From: Phycisphaerales bacterium
GTDB taxonomy: Bacteria; Planctomycetota; Phycisphaerae; Phycisphaerales; UBA1924
Reading direction: 5' to 3'
DNA: 64,000 nucleotides
Assembly (NCBI GenBank): GCA_028289195.1
Contig: JANQQR010000009.1
Span: 1 to 64,000, forward strand
Positions 53,435 to 61,047 of this stretch are shown in pieces. Made by a program: the position numbers and the translations under genes. Position 1 is the first letter of the stretch; each line of letters opens with the position of its first letter. A model generated the notes under the pieces. That model saw only the letters and a list, made by a program, of their open reading frames with translations. It was not told the DNA's origin and did no database searches.

Positions 53435-54016
53435 TTAGCCGTTGCGACCCGGTCCGAGAGTCCGGGCGATCTGCTGCAGGCGCGCCCGGCGGTACGACTC
53501 TGTCGAGATGCTCGCCGGAGCCTCGCGCTCGGTGCGCTCCGACGCCACTGCGGCGTGGCGCGCGGCTCGCTCGGCTTCAGCCGCGAGCACGGTGGCCCGC
53601 TGGGGCTGGATGCCGGTGTAGGTCGCCAGGGGCACCGACAGGCTCGCCGAGGCTCCGACCGGGCCGGACCAGAACGTTGATGCGTCGGCGGGCGGGCCGA
53701 TGAAGAACACCGTGCCGGCAGGGATCGAGGGCACGACGCCGGCGCGCGTCGCGACGTAGTCCGATTGGGGGAACACCGCCCGCAGTGCGCCCGACTGGCG
53801 CATGTACTTGCCGGGTTCGCCCGGGACAACATCGATGCGATCAAACGTCAGCACCGCCCGCGGGTCGATGTTGATCTGGCGGAGCGAGGTCCCGATGGGG
53901 GAGACGTCGCTGATCCCGGGGTCGACCTCCTGGCCGCTCAGCGCACTCTGGGCGCTCGCGCTCGACGAGACGAGCGCGACGCTGAGAGCCAGTCTGGGGA
54001 TCGATCGCTGAGTCAT
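53435..54016 (-). CDS. secreted protein of unknown function
   Basis: 193 residues from ATG 54016 with a signal peptide ending SSSASAQ. The body has no cysteine and no recognisable domain; it contains RAVLTFDRIDVVPGEPGKYMRQSGALRA in pieces that look beta-rich, and the C-terminal third is an Ala/Glu/Arg-rich helix (VLAAEAERAARHAAVASER). No ribosome site is obvious. It is the last gene of a minus-strand series after the Rrf2 regulator, 160 bp away, and converges on floA. Confidence 0.6.
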   Translation of the reverse strand: MTQRSIPRLALSVALVSSSASAQSALSGQEVDPGISDVSPIGTSLRQINIDPRAVLTFDRIDVVPGEPGKYMRQSGALRAVFPQSDYVATRAGVVPSIPAGTVFFIGPPADASTFWSGPVGASASLSVPLATYTGIQPQRATVLAAEAERAARHAAVASERTEREAPASISTESYRRARLQQIARTLGPGRNG

Positions 54017-54176
54017 GGCTACGCGGGGAATGCCGAGAGAGGGCCCGTGCTCGAACAGCGTACCGCGCCCGGGCGGATCTCCAAGCGCGATGATCGCAGT
54101 ATCGGCGCACGGACGTCCCGGGCGCTGGCAAAGGCCGCGTCCTGAGCGAACCCGTGGGCTCTTGTGGTTCTCGGAC

Positions 54177-54704
54177 TCAGCCGGCGCCGGCGCCGACCGC
54201 ACCGGCGGGGCTCTCGCTGGCGCCGTTCTCCGACCGCTCGACGAGATCGCTCAGCGAGACGTGGCCGAGCGCGCTGCGATAGGCGTTCGAGAGGCGGTCG
54301 TTGATGAAGTCGATGGCGCTCTGGCCGCAGGTGCTCTCGCCGTTCTCGGTGCGGGCGCCCGGGGTCGCCGGCCCGGACTCGCTGTCGGTGGCGAGGGCGG
54401 CGGCAATCTCGGGGAGCTTGATCTCGCTGGGGTCGCGGGCGAGGCGGTAGCCGCCCCCGGCGCCGACCTTGGAAATCAGGATGCCCCCCGAGCGCAGGGC
54501 CAGGAGGATCGACTCGAGGAACTTCCCAGGCAGCTCTTCGGCAGCGGCGATCTCCCGCGACTGCAGGTAGCCCCCGCCGTGGGCGCGGGCGAGGCGGACC
54601 GATGCCTTGATGCCGTATTCGCAGCGTTTGGAAAGTCTGTTGGGGATGCAGGGGGAGCTCGACGCGTCGCCGTCGCGCTCGGCGGAATTCGTGAGGGAAA
54701 CCAT
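54177..54704 (-). CDS. Rrf2-family transcriptional regulator
   Basis: 175 residues. The winged-helix domain is clear: LSKRCEYGIKASVRLARAH, recognition helix SREIAAAEELPGKFLESILLALRSGG, wing ILISKVGAGGGYRLARDPSEIKL. Iron-sulfur Rrf2 proteins (IscR, NsrR) have three Cys after the wing; here the region EIAAALATDSES to STCGQSAIDFIN has only one, so a cluster is unlikely. It starts 43 nt after the TonB-like stop on the same strand. It may regulate this ExbD-TonB group, which is inference. Confidence 0.88.
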   Translation of the reverse strand: MVSLTNSAERDGDASSSPCIPNRLSKRCEYGIKASVRLARAHGGGYLQSREIAAAEELPGKFLESILLALRSGGILISKVGAGGGYRLARDPSEIKLPEIAAALATDSESGPATPGARTENGESTCGQSAIDFINDRLSNAYRSALGHVSLSDLVERSENGASESPAGAVGAGAG

Positions 54705-54747
54705 GGGTGCAGCAGCTCCGGAAATCGGGTGTATCCCGCCACGAACG

Positions 54748-55764
54748 TCAGAGGAGGATCGTGATCTCTACTGAGATCGTCTGACGCTCGGTACCGTTAC
54801 CGAGTTCCAGCAGTTGCGGACCATTTGCGCGCCATTGGTAGATGGCGTCCAGGATCGGGCGATCCACATCCTTATCCCCAGTGGTGCGCAGGAATTCGGC
54901 GGTGTCGACCGTGCCGTCTCCGAAGAAGTGGATGCGCACAATGGGATCACGCGGGCTCGACATGAGCACCGTCACGTCTGTGAATCTAGGCCTCACAGTC
55001 TTGATCTTGAGACCGTTGCCGGCGAGCGGCTTGCCCAGCTGCGCCTTCTTCGCCGTGATGCGCGCCGCAAGCGGAGACTCGCGTTCGGAGGGCGCGCCTT
55101 CGTCTTTCGTCTGGGGAGTCCCCGAAGCCGGCGCAGAGGGCGAGGGTTCCTGGGCGGGTGCCGGATCCTCCTCCGACGGCTCGGCTTCCTGCTCCGATTC
55201 GGTTTCGGCTTCGCTGGGAGCCTCGGCGTCCGGCGCCGTCTGGAGATCGGCGAGTTCGGGGATCACGGATTCGAGATCGAGCGCCCGCGCAACGCGATCG
55301 AGCGGCTCGGTCGTCGGCGAGGGGCTGGGAGGGAGCGCCTCAGCGGTGCGCTCGACCGGCTCGGAGGCGAGCGGCTTGTCTTCGACTTGCTGGCGCGACG
55401 GGCTCTGAGAGGTGAGCTGCGTAGGGATCGGTGGGCCGCTCGGGCGTGTGCGCGCGAGCCCCGCCTGTTCCACCTGCGACGCCTTGGTGTCGTATTGCTC
55501 CTGGAATTCGTCGTAGCCGATCCACGTGAAGCTGGTGGTCGTGCTGTCGGGGTTGCCGAGGGTGATCTCGGAGTCTTCGGGCTCCGGCGGCTCGAACTCG
55601 CGTGTCATCGGAGCCGCGCCCGACGCCTGCAGCGGCGCCACCACGAGCATCACGACCGCGATCGCGTGCAGCACGAGGCTGGCGCCGATCGCGATCGCCA
55701 TGCGACGACTGGGGCTCGGGTCCAGGCCCGGCGTGTTGGAGGGGCTGCGTCCCACGGGGGACAT
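54748..55764 (-). CDS. TonB-like energy-transducing protein
   Basis: 338 residues. One N-terminal membrane helix (MAIAIGASLVLHAIAVVMLVV) with a His inside it, as in TonB, is followed by a long Glu/Pro/Ser-rich periplasmic spacer (residues about 60-235) and a small C-terminal alpha/beta domain (PIVRIHFFGDGTVDTAEFL, PILDAIYQWRANG, ISVEITILL). It lies 15 nt after exbD. Together they resemble a TonB system that uses proton flow to drive outer-membrane uptake. No exbB is in the window. Confidence 0.72.
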   Translation of the reverse strand: MSPVGRSPSNTPGLDPSPSRRMAIAIGASLVLHAIAVVMLVVAPLQASGAAPMTREFEPPEPEDSEITLGNPDSTTTSFTWIGYDEFQEQYDTKASQVEQAGLARTRPSGPPIPTQLTSQSPSRQQVEDKPLASEPVERTAEALPPSPSPTTEPLDRVARALDLESVIPELADLQTAPDAEAPSEAETESEQEAEPSEEDPAPAQEPSPSAPASGTPQTKDEGAPSERESPLAARITAKKAQLGKPLAGNGLKIKTVRPRFTDVTVLMSSPRDPIVRIHFFGDGTVDTAEFLRTTGDKDVDRPILDAIYQWRANGPQLLELGNGTERQTISVEITILL

Positions 55765-55779
55765 CTTAGATGCCCCGGA

Positions 55780-56205
55780 TTAGCGGGGCTGATCGGGCTG
55801 ACGGATGAACCGGAGCTCGGTGAATCCCGCGGTTTTGAGGGCATCCACCAGGGCGAAGAGGTCGCCGGAACGCGAATCGACGTCGGTGGCCACGAGGAGC
55901 TGGGCGTCGGGCGTCTCCTGCAGCCGGGCGTCGAGCGTCGCGGGCAGATCGATCATCTCGACGAGCTCGTCGTCTACGCGCACGCCCCCCTCGGCGTCGA
56001 GCGAGATCAGGACGGCCGCGACCCGCTCGGCGCCCTGCTGGCCGGCGGTGGCGTTGGGCAGGGTGATGTCCGTCACCTCGAGGCGCACCATGAGCACGAA
56101 CGCGAAGATGAAGAACGTCAGCAGCAGGAACATCACGTCCATGAGAGGCGTGAGCTCCAGGCGGGCTTCCGGGGCGGGATTCCTCCTCGACACCTGCATG
56201 GGCAT
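55780..56205 (-). CDS. exbD: ExbD/TolR-family biopolymer transport protein
   Basis: 141 residues from ATG 56205 (ATG 56199 possible). The pattern is exact: short basic start, then LELTPLMDVMFLLLTFFIFAF with the proton-coupling Asp in the membrane helix, and a periplasmic domain ending QLLVATDVDSRSGDLFALVDALKTAGF. Works with ExbB to energise TonB. It is divergent from trpE, 43 bp apart. No Shine-Dalgarno is visible. Confidence 0.9.
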   Translation of the reverse strand: MPMQVSRRNPAPEARLELTPLMDVMFLLLTFFIFAFVLMVRLEVTDITLPNATAGQQGAERVAAVLISLDAEGGVRVDDELVEMIDLPATLDARLQETPDAQLLVATDVDSRSGDLFALVDALKTAGFTELRFIRQPDQPR

Positions 56206-56235
56206 CAGGGTAGCGGGGAGGGGCGGGGCGCGACC

Positions 56236-56241
56236 TAGACT
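56236..56241 (+). promoter_or_regulatory. -10 box TAGACT of trpE
   Basis: TAGACT ends 7 nt before ATG 56249, giving a predicted transcription start at the start codon. No trp leader peptide or attenuator fits in the 43-bp gap. Confidence 0.45.
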
Positions 56242-56248
56242 TGCCGCC

Positions 56249-57871
56249 ATGCGTGCCTCGATGACCCAGGATGAGTTCGTTTCCCTCGCTTCCTCGCTGC
56301 TCGCTCGCGAGGGGGCCGGCGAGCGCACGGTCCTCGTGCCGCTGGGCGTCCGCCTGTTGGGAGACCAGCTGACCCCTGTCCTGGCCTACCGGCGCCTGGT
56401 GGTCGGCGACGAGCGGACGGCCCCGTCGTTCCTGCTCGAATCCGTCGAGGGGGGCGAGCGGATCGGGCGCTACTCGCTGATGGGCGCACGCCCGCTGCTG
56501 GAGGTCGTCGCGCGCCAGGAGTCGCTTTCGGTGCGCCATCGCGGCACGGGCGAAGTGCGCAGCGAGACTCACGCCGATCCGCTCGACGCACTCCGTCGCA
56601 TTGCCGCGACGCACGAGCTGGCCGATCCCGGAGAATCAGCGAGGCGATCGCTCCCCGGCAGCCCGTGGGGCGGATGGTTCGGGTACGCGGGCTACGACAC
56701 CATGCGCTACGCCGAGCCGGGGAAGCTCGGCTTCGAGCGCGCGCCGCGTGACGATCGCGCCCTGCCGGATTTGAGCTTCGGTCTCTACGACGAGATCGTC
56801 GTATTCGATCACGTAGAGACCCTCGTGCACGTCGTGCGCCTGGTGGAGATCGGCGCTGGGGTAGAGCCGCGAGAGGCCTTCGAGCGTGCGCTCGCCGGTC
56901 TCGAGTCGACGGCGACGGCGTTGCAGACCCACAGCAAGCCGCTGCCTTCCGGCGCGTTCGCGGGTGCACCCGGGCCGATCGACTGGTCGAAGGCCACGTC
57001 GACGCACGATCGCGCAAGCCACAAGCAGATGGTGGAACGTGTGCGCGAGTACATCCGCGCGGGCGATGTGTTCCAGGTGGTGGTGGGGCAGAGATTCGAG
57101 CGCCCGAGCAGCGCGGACCCGTTCGACGTGTACCGCGCGCTGCGCGCGCTGAACCCGAGCCCGTACATGGGCTACCTCCAGGGCGAGGGCTGCATCCTCG
57201 TGGCGTCGAGCCCGGAGATCCTGTGCCGCGTCGACCCGGGCGATCGCCCGGGTCGCATGGTCGTGACGAACCGTCCGCTTGCGGGGACGCGGAAGCGCGG
57301 CTCCACGGACGACGAGGATTCAGCCCTGGAGCGCGACCTGCTCGCCGACGAAAAAGAGCGCAGCGAGCACATCATGCTCGTGGACCTGGGGCGCAACGAC
57401 GTCGGGCGCGTGGCGGAGGTGGGGAGCGTCGAACTGCCCGCGGTCATGGAGATCGAGCGCTACAGCCACGTGATGCACATCTCGTCGACCGTCACCGGCG
57501 AGCTGCGCGAGGGTGTGGACCAATGGGATGCGCTGCGGGCTGCGCTCCCCGTGGGCACGATCTCCGGCGCCCCGAAGATCCGCGCGATGCAGATCATCGA
57601 CGAGCTCGAGCCCGTGCGCCGCGGGCCGTACGGCGGCGGGTTCGGCTACGTGGGCATGCGCGGCGAGATGGACGTTGCGCTCGCGCTTCGGACGATCGTG
57701 GTGCCCGTGGATCGGCGCGAGGGCGACACGTGGGTGTACCACCTGCAGGCGGCGGGCGGCATCGTGGCCGAGTCGGACCCGGGCGACGAGTTCCAGGAGA
57801 CGGTCAACAAGGCGTCGGCGCTGGCGCGCGCCATCGACGTCGCCGAAGAGGCGTTCTCGACTGAAGGCTGA
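56249..57871 (+). CDS. trpE: anthranilate synthase component I
   Basis: 540 residues; ATG 56261 is a second in-frame option. The N-terminal part has the tryptophan-binding LLESVEGGERIGRYSLMG, with the ESxxxxxxxxxS feedback site. The chorismate-binding domain contains RALNPSPYMGYL, SSPEILCRV, RPLAGTRKRG, DEKERSEHIMLVDLGRNDVGRV, and GTISGAPKIRAMQIIDELEPVRRGPYGGGFGYVG. It makes anthranilate from chorismate with glutamine-derived ammonia from TrpG. trpG is not in the window, so the trp genes are scattered. Confidence 0.95.
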   Translation: MRASMTQDEFVSLASSLLAREGAGERTVLVPLGVRLLGDQLTPVLAYRRLVVGDERTAPSFLLESVEGGERIGRYSLMGARPLLEVVARQESLSVRHRGTGEVRSETHADPLDALRRIAATHELADPGESARRSLPGSPWGGWFGYAGYDTMRYAEPGKLGFERAPRDDRALPDLSFGLYDEIVVFDHVETLVHVVRLVEIGAGVEPREAFERALAGLESTATALQTHSKPLPSGAFAGAPGPIDWSKATSTHDRASHKQMVERVREYIRAGDVFQVVVGQRFERPSSADPFDVYRALRALNPSPYMGYLQGEGCILVASSPEILCRVDPGDRPGRMVVTNRPLAGTRKRGSTDDEDSALERDLLADEKERSEHIMLVDLGRNDVGRVAEVGSVELPAVMEIERYSHVMHISSTVTGELREGVDQWDALRAALPVGTISGAPKIRAMQIIDELEPVRRGPYGGGFGYVGMRGEMDVALALRTIVVPVDRREGDTWVYHLQAAGGIVAESDPGDEFQETVNKASALARAIDVAEEAFSTEG

Positions 57872-57895
57872 GTGGGATGCGCGGCTGCGGGTGGG

Positions 57896-58177
57896 CTAGT
57901 GCTCGCCCGACTCGCCGTTCTTGAGCGCCGCGCTCGGGGTGAAGCCGACCGTGGTAGAGGCCTTGATGTCGATCGGCTGCTTGGTGGCGGGGTTCATGCC
58001 CGTGCGGGCTTTGCGGAACCGCTTCTTGAAGGTCCCGAACCCGCTGATGGCGACTTTCTCGTGTTCGTCCACACCTTCGATGATGGACTTGATGACCGCT
58101 TCCACGGCCCGTCCAGCCGAAGCCTTGCTCTCACCGAGCCGCTCGGCCACTTCCTCGATCAGGTCGCCTTTGTTCAT
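57896..58177 (-). CDS. hup: HU-family DNA-binding protein
   Basis: 93 residues, standard HU size. MNKGDLIEEVAERL opens the dimerisation helices; VAISGFGTFKKRFRKARTGMNPATKQPIDI is the beta arm with the conserved RxGxNPxT tip that intercalates into DNA. A consensus AAGGAGGT lies 10 nt before ATG 58177, the best ribosome site in the window, consistent with high expression. Confidence 0.95.
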   Translation of the reverse strand: MNKGDLIEEVAERLGESKASAGRAVEAVIKSIIEGVDEHEKVAISGFGTFKKRFRKARTGMNPATKQPIDIKASTTVGFTPSAALKNGESGEH

Positions 58178-58364
58178 CAGCCGATGACCTCCTTGCAACC
58201 CCGCGTCGGGAGGAATCTCCGCGTCCAAAGAGTGCGGAGCAAGCGAGCCATCCTCCCGTTAGCGGTCGCCATATGTAGAAAGCACGATGGTCGGATCAAG
58301 CACGCCGCGCGTCAAGCGCGTGGGAGTTCTGCTCGGGTCATGGCGGGCGTCGCCCCCCGGTGTG

Positions 58365-58370
58365 TATACT
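58365..58370 (+). promoter_or_regulatory. -10 box TATACT of clpS
   Basis: TATACT ends 6 nt before ATG 58377. It is near-consensus and the spacing predicts a leaderless transcript. Confidence 0.5.
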
Positions 58371-58376
58371 TTGGGG

Positions 58377-58742
58377 ATGTCCGAAACCGCGACACTGACA
58401 CGACCTGAATCGCGCACGGAGCGCCAGCAGGAGCAGCCGCGCTTGTGGAACGTGGTGCTCCTGGATGATCAGGAGCACACCTACGAGTACGTGGTGGACA
58501 TGATGCAGCGGGTCTTCGGGCACACCTTCGAGAGCGGCCTCCGGATCGCCAAGACCGTGGACGAGCACGGCCGCGCCGTGTGCAAGACGACGCACCGGGA
58601 GTTGGGCGAACTCAAGGTCGAGCAGATCCACACCTTCGGGCCCGACCGGCTCAGCGCCGGCTGCCGGGGTTCGATGTCGGCGATCCTGGAACCGGCGGAG
58701 TTCGGGGACGACGACGATGGTCGCGGGGGCGGCCCGGCGTGA
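58377..58742 (+). CDS. clpS: ClpS-family adaptor protein
   Basis: 121 residues. After a disordered start (MSETATLTRPESRTERQQEQ) comes the ClpS fold: WNVVLLDDQEHTYEYVVDMMQRVFGH, with the acidic pair that holds the N-degron amino group, and IAKTVDEHGRAVCKTTHRELGELK. ClpS hands N-end-rule substrates to the ClpAP protease. The C-terminus EFGDDDDGRGGGPA is an acidic extension. The stop overlaps the next gene by 4 nt (GTGA). clpA and clpP are not in the window. Confidence 0.9.
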   Translation: MSETATLTRPESRTERQQEQPRLWNVVLLDDQEHTYEYVVDMMQRVFGHTFESGLRIAKTVDEHGRAVCKTTHRELGELKVEQIHTFGPDRLSAGCRGSMSAILEPAEFGDDDDGRGGGPA

Positions 58743-59695
58743 GCACCAGCGCCGCCGGCGCTCCGGTGGTGATCGTCGCCGAATCACTGGACGACTCGTG
58801 GCGATCATGGCTCGCCGAGCGTTGCTCGGTGGTGAATGTCAAGGTCGACGACGATGGCGCACCGCTCGATTCGGCCGAAGCGCTGGTCGTGCGCACCTAC
58901 ACCCATGTCGACGCCGCGCTGCTGGACCGGATGCCCGCGCTGAAGGTCGTGGGTCGCGCAGGGGTGGGGATCGACAACATCGACATCGGCGCCTGCCGGG
59001 CGCGGGGGGTCGAGGTCGTGCACACTCCCGCCGCCAACACCCGCGCCGTGGTGGAACTCGTGTTCGCCGCCGTTTTCGATGCGCTGCGACCTCGCCTGTT
59101 CCTGGACCGGGCGCTCGGGCTCGATGAATGGAAATCGGTCCGCGCCGAACTGGTCGGCCCTCGCGAGCTGAGCGAGTGCACCCTGGGGATACTGGGAATC
59201 GGGCGTATCGGCCGGCAGATCGCCCGGGCCGCGGCGGGGTTCGACTGCACCGTCATCGCGTGCGACCTCGAGCAGATCCCCCAAGAGCACCGCCACGGTG
59301 CGGAGATGGTCGGGCACGATGAGTTGTTCCGGCGGAGCGACGTGCTCACGATCCATGTCGACGGGCGCGCCGGCAACCGGGGGCTGATCGGCACACCCGA
59401 ACTGGCGCTGCTGCCCGAAGGGGCGCTGCTCGTGAACGCCAGCCGGGGCTCCGTCGTGGATGCGGGCGCCCTGGCGGAATGGCTCGGGCGCGACCCGAGC
59501 GCCCAGGCGATTCTCGACGTCCACGACCCCGAGCCCTTCGGCCAAGACTTGCCCCTCCTCGCCCTGCCCAACGCCCACCTCATGCCCCACATCGGCGGCG
59601 CCACGGCGCACGCGCACCGGAACATGTCGGCGGTTGTCGAGGATGTCTGGCGCGTGCTGAGCGGCGAGCCCCCGCGCTGGCCGGCTCCGGAATAG
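58739..59695 (+). CDS. D-isomer-specific 2-hydroxyacid dehydrogenase
   Basis: 318 residues from GTG 58739. Catalytic and cofactor regions are present: VVGRAGVGIDNIDI, NAA-type PAANTRAVVELV, the NAD motif LGILGIGRIGRQIARAAAGF with Asp at strand end (ACDLEQ), NASRGSVVDAGAL with the substrate Arg, a DVHDPEPFG Glu, and MPHIGGATAHA with the catalytic His. It resembles phosphoglycerate dehydrogenase SerA without the ACT domain, so serine synthesis is possible but other 2-ketoacids cannot be excluded. Co-translated with clpS. Confidence 0.9.
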   Translation: MSTSAAGAPVVIVAESLDDSWRSWLAERCSVVNVKVDDDGAPLDSAEALVVRTYTHVDAALLDRMPALKVVGRAGVGIDNIDIGACRARGVEVVHTPAANTRAVVELVFAAVFDALRPRLFLDRALGLDEWKSVRAELVGPRELSECTLGILGIGRIGRQIARAAAGFDCTVIACDLEQIPQEHRHGAEMVGHDELFRRSDVLTIHVDGRAGNRGLIGTPELALLPEGALLVNASRGSVVDAGALAEWLGRDPSAQAILDVHDPEPFGQDLPLLALPNAHLMPHIGGATAHAHRNMSAVVEDVWRVLSGEPPRWPAPE

Positions 59696-59744
59696 GACGA
59701 ACAGAAAGCCGACGCGTGGGAGCGATCGGTCGGTCGGGATTCAC

Positions 59745-59764
59745 ATTGTAGCATATGCTACAAT
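59745..59764. promoter_or_regulatory. 20-bp perfect palindrome, candidate operator
   Basis: Arms ATTGTAGCAT and ATGCTACAAT form a perfect palindrome with no spacer. It ends 20 nt before ATG 59785 and includes a TACAAT hexamer that could be the -10 box, so a bound dimer would block transcription. Confidence 0.65.
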
Positions 59765-59784
59765 CGGGCGGATCGGAGGTGCTC

Positions 59785-60177
59785 ATGCTCCACGACAAGA
59801 TCGAGTTGCTGTTCGTCCTGGCCATGACAGTGGTCGGCATCTCGCATGTCGCGCAGGCCCGCTTGTGGACAGAGTCGCTCAGGAGGCTGCTCGAGCACGA
59901 GCACGGCGCGATCGTCATCGCGCTCTATTCGCTGCCGGTCGGCGCGATCTTCGCGCTGGGGGGGCGGGGGTTCGTGCTGCACGCCGGTGCGCTGGTCACG
60001 GTCTACGGATGGCTGCTGGTGATCAAGAGCGCGATCTACCTCTGGAACCCCGGAGTGGCGCGGAGATTCGCGGACAAGGACCGGCTGACCGAATCCCGCT
60101 GCCGCCTCGCCGGGTGCGTGATGCTCGTGCTCGGAGTTGTCGTTGCCCTCGGCCGGATTATGACTGAACAGGGCTGA
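59785..60177 (+). CDS. small membrane protein controlled by a palindromic operator, unknown function
   Basis: 130 residues from ATG 59785; GGAGG lies 5 nt upstream. Four hydrophobic helices: IELLFVLAMTVVGISHV, GAIVIALYSLPVGAIFALG, GALVTVYGWLLVIKSAIYLW and VMLVLGVVVALGRIM. The cytoplasmic loops are basic (RLWTESLRRLLEHEHG, RRFADKDRLTESRCR). No family is recognised. The 20-bp palindrome directly upstream implies tight regulation, unlike its neighbours. Confidence 0.75.
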   Translation: MLHDKIELLFVLAMTVVGISHVAQARLWTESLRRLLEHEHGAIVIALYSLPVGAIFALGGRGFVLHAGALVTVYGWLLVIKSAIYLWNPGVARRFADKDRLTESRCRLAGCVMLVLGVVVALGRIMTEQG

Positions 60178-60202
60178 GCGGGTGGTGCGCGGGCGCTTGT
60201 CG

Positions 60203-60208
60203 TAGAAT
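60203..60208 (+). promoter_or_regulatory. -10 box TAGAAT of pdxJ
   Basis: TAGAAT ends 6 nt before ATG 60215, the same hexamer as before folC and near leuS. Predicted leaderless start. Confidence 0.5.
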
Positions 60209-60214
60209 CAGCGC

Positions 60215-60976
60215 ATGATCCAGCTGGGTGTGAACATCGATCATGTCGCGACGGTGCGTCAGGCGCGCCGGGGGGTCGAGCCGGACCCGGTCCGGGCGGC
60301 CCACGAGGCCGAGCTCGGGGGTGCCGACGGCATCACGGTCCATCTCCGCGAGGACCGGCGCCACATCAACGACCAGGACGTCGAGCGCCTCCGCGCAGCA
60401 GTGAACGTCAAGCTCAACCTGGAGATGGCGGCGACCGACGAGATGGTCGAGATCGCGCGCCGGGTGCGCCCGCAGATCGCGATGCTGGTCCCGGAGGGAC
60501 GCCGAGAGATCACGACCGAGGGCGGCCTCGACGTCGCCGGTCAACTGGAGCGCCTGAGGGACGTCGTCTCTCGACTGCGCGACGGTGGGCTCATCGTCTC
60601 GGCCTTCATCGACGCCGAATCGGGCCAGGTGGAGGCGGCCAGGGAAGCCGGTTTCGACGTGTGCGAGGTGCACACCGGGCCGTACGCCCACGCGTTCGCC
60701 GACGCGGGCGGCGACTTCCTCATCGAGCCCCTGGCCCGCGAGTTCGATGCGGTGCGGAGCGCCGGTGAGTTGATCCGCAACTTGGGGATGCGCTTCAACG
60801 CCGGGCACGCGCTGAACTACCACAACGTGCAGCCGATCGCGGGTCTGCCGGGGATCGCCGAACTGCACATCGGCCACTCGATCGTCAGCCGTGCCGTGTT
60901 CGTGGGGCTCCGTGAGGCTGTGCGGGAGATGAAGCGTCTGATGGCGCAGGCCTCCGAAGTGCGCGATCAGGCATAA
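60215..60976 (+). CDS. pdxJ: pyridoxine 5'-phosphate synthase
   Basis: 253 residues, full length. It has LGVNIDHVATVRQARRG, the catalytic ITVHLREDRRHI (His, Arg, Asp), LNLEMAATDEM, LVPEGRREITTEGG, EVHTGPYAHAF, NAGHALNYHNV and HIGHSIV, all typical of PdxJ TIM barrels. It condenses 1-deoxyxylulose 5-phosphate with 3-amino-2-oxopropyl phosphate to form pyridoxine 5'-phosphate in the DXP-dependent vitamin B6 route. pdxA is not in the window. Confidence 0.97.
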   Translation: MIQLGVNIDHVATVRQARRGVEPDPVRAAHEAELGGADGITVHLREDRRHINDQDVERLRAAVNVKLNLEMAATDEMVEIARRVRPQIAMLVPEGRREITTEGGLDVAGQLERLRDVVSRLRDGGLIVSAFIDAESGQVEAAREAGFDVCEVHTGPYAHAFADAGGDFLIEPLAREFDAVRSAGELIRNLGMRFNAGHALNYHNVQPIAGLPGIAELHIGHSIVSRAVFVGLREAVREMKRLMAQASEVRDQA

Positions 60977-61009
60977 GTCTCGTTCTGACAGTTGTTTACA
61001 TCTCGGGAT

Positions 61010-61038
61010 TTGAGTTGAAACGACGATTCTGGTAGAAT
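61010..61038 (+). promoter_or_regulatory. sigma-70-type promoter of folC
   Basis: TTGAGT (61010-61015), 17-nt spacer, TAGAAT (61033-61038). Nine nt separate the -10 box from ATG 61048, so the leader would be only 2-4 nt. This is the clearest complete promoter in the window. Confidence 0.65.
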
Positions 61039-61047
61039 CGCCGGACT

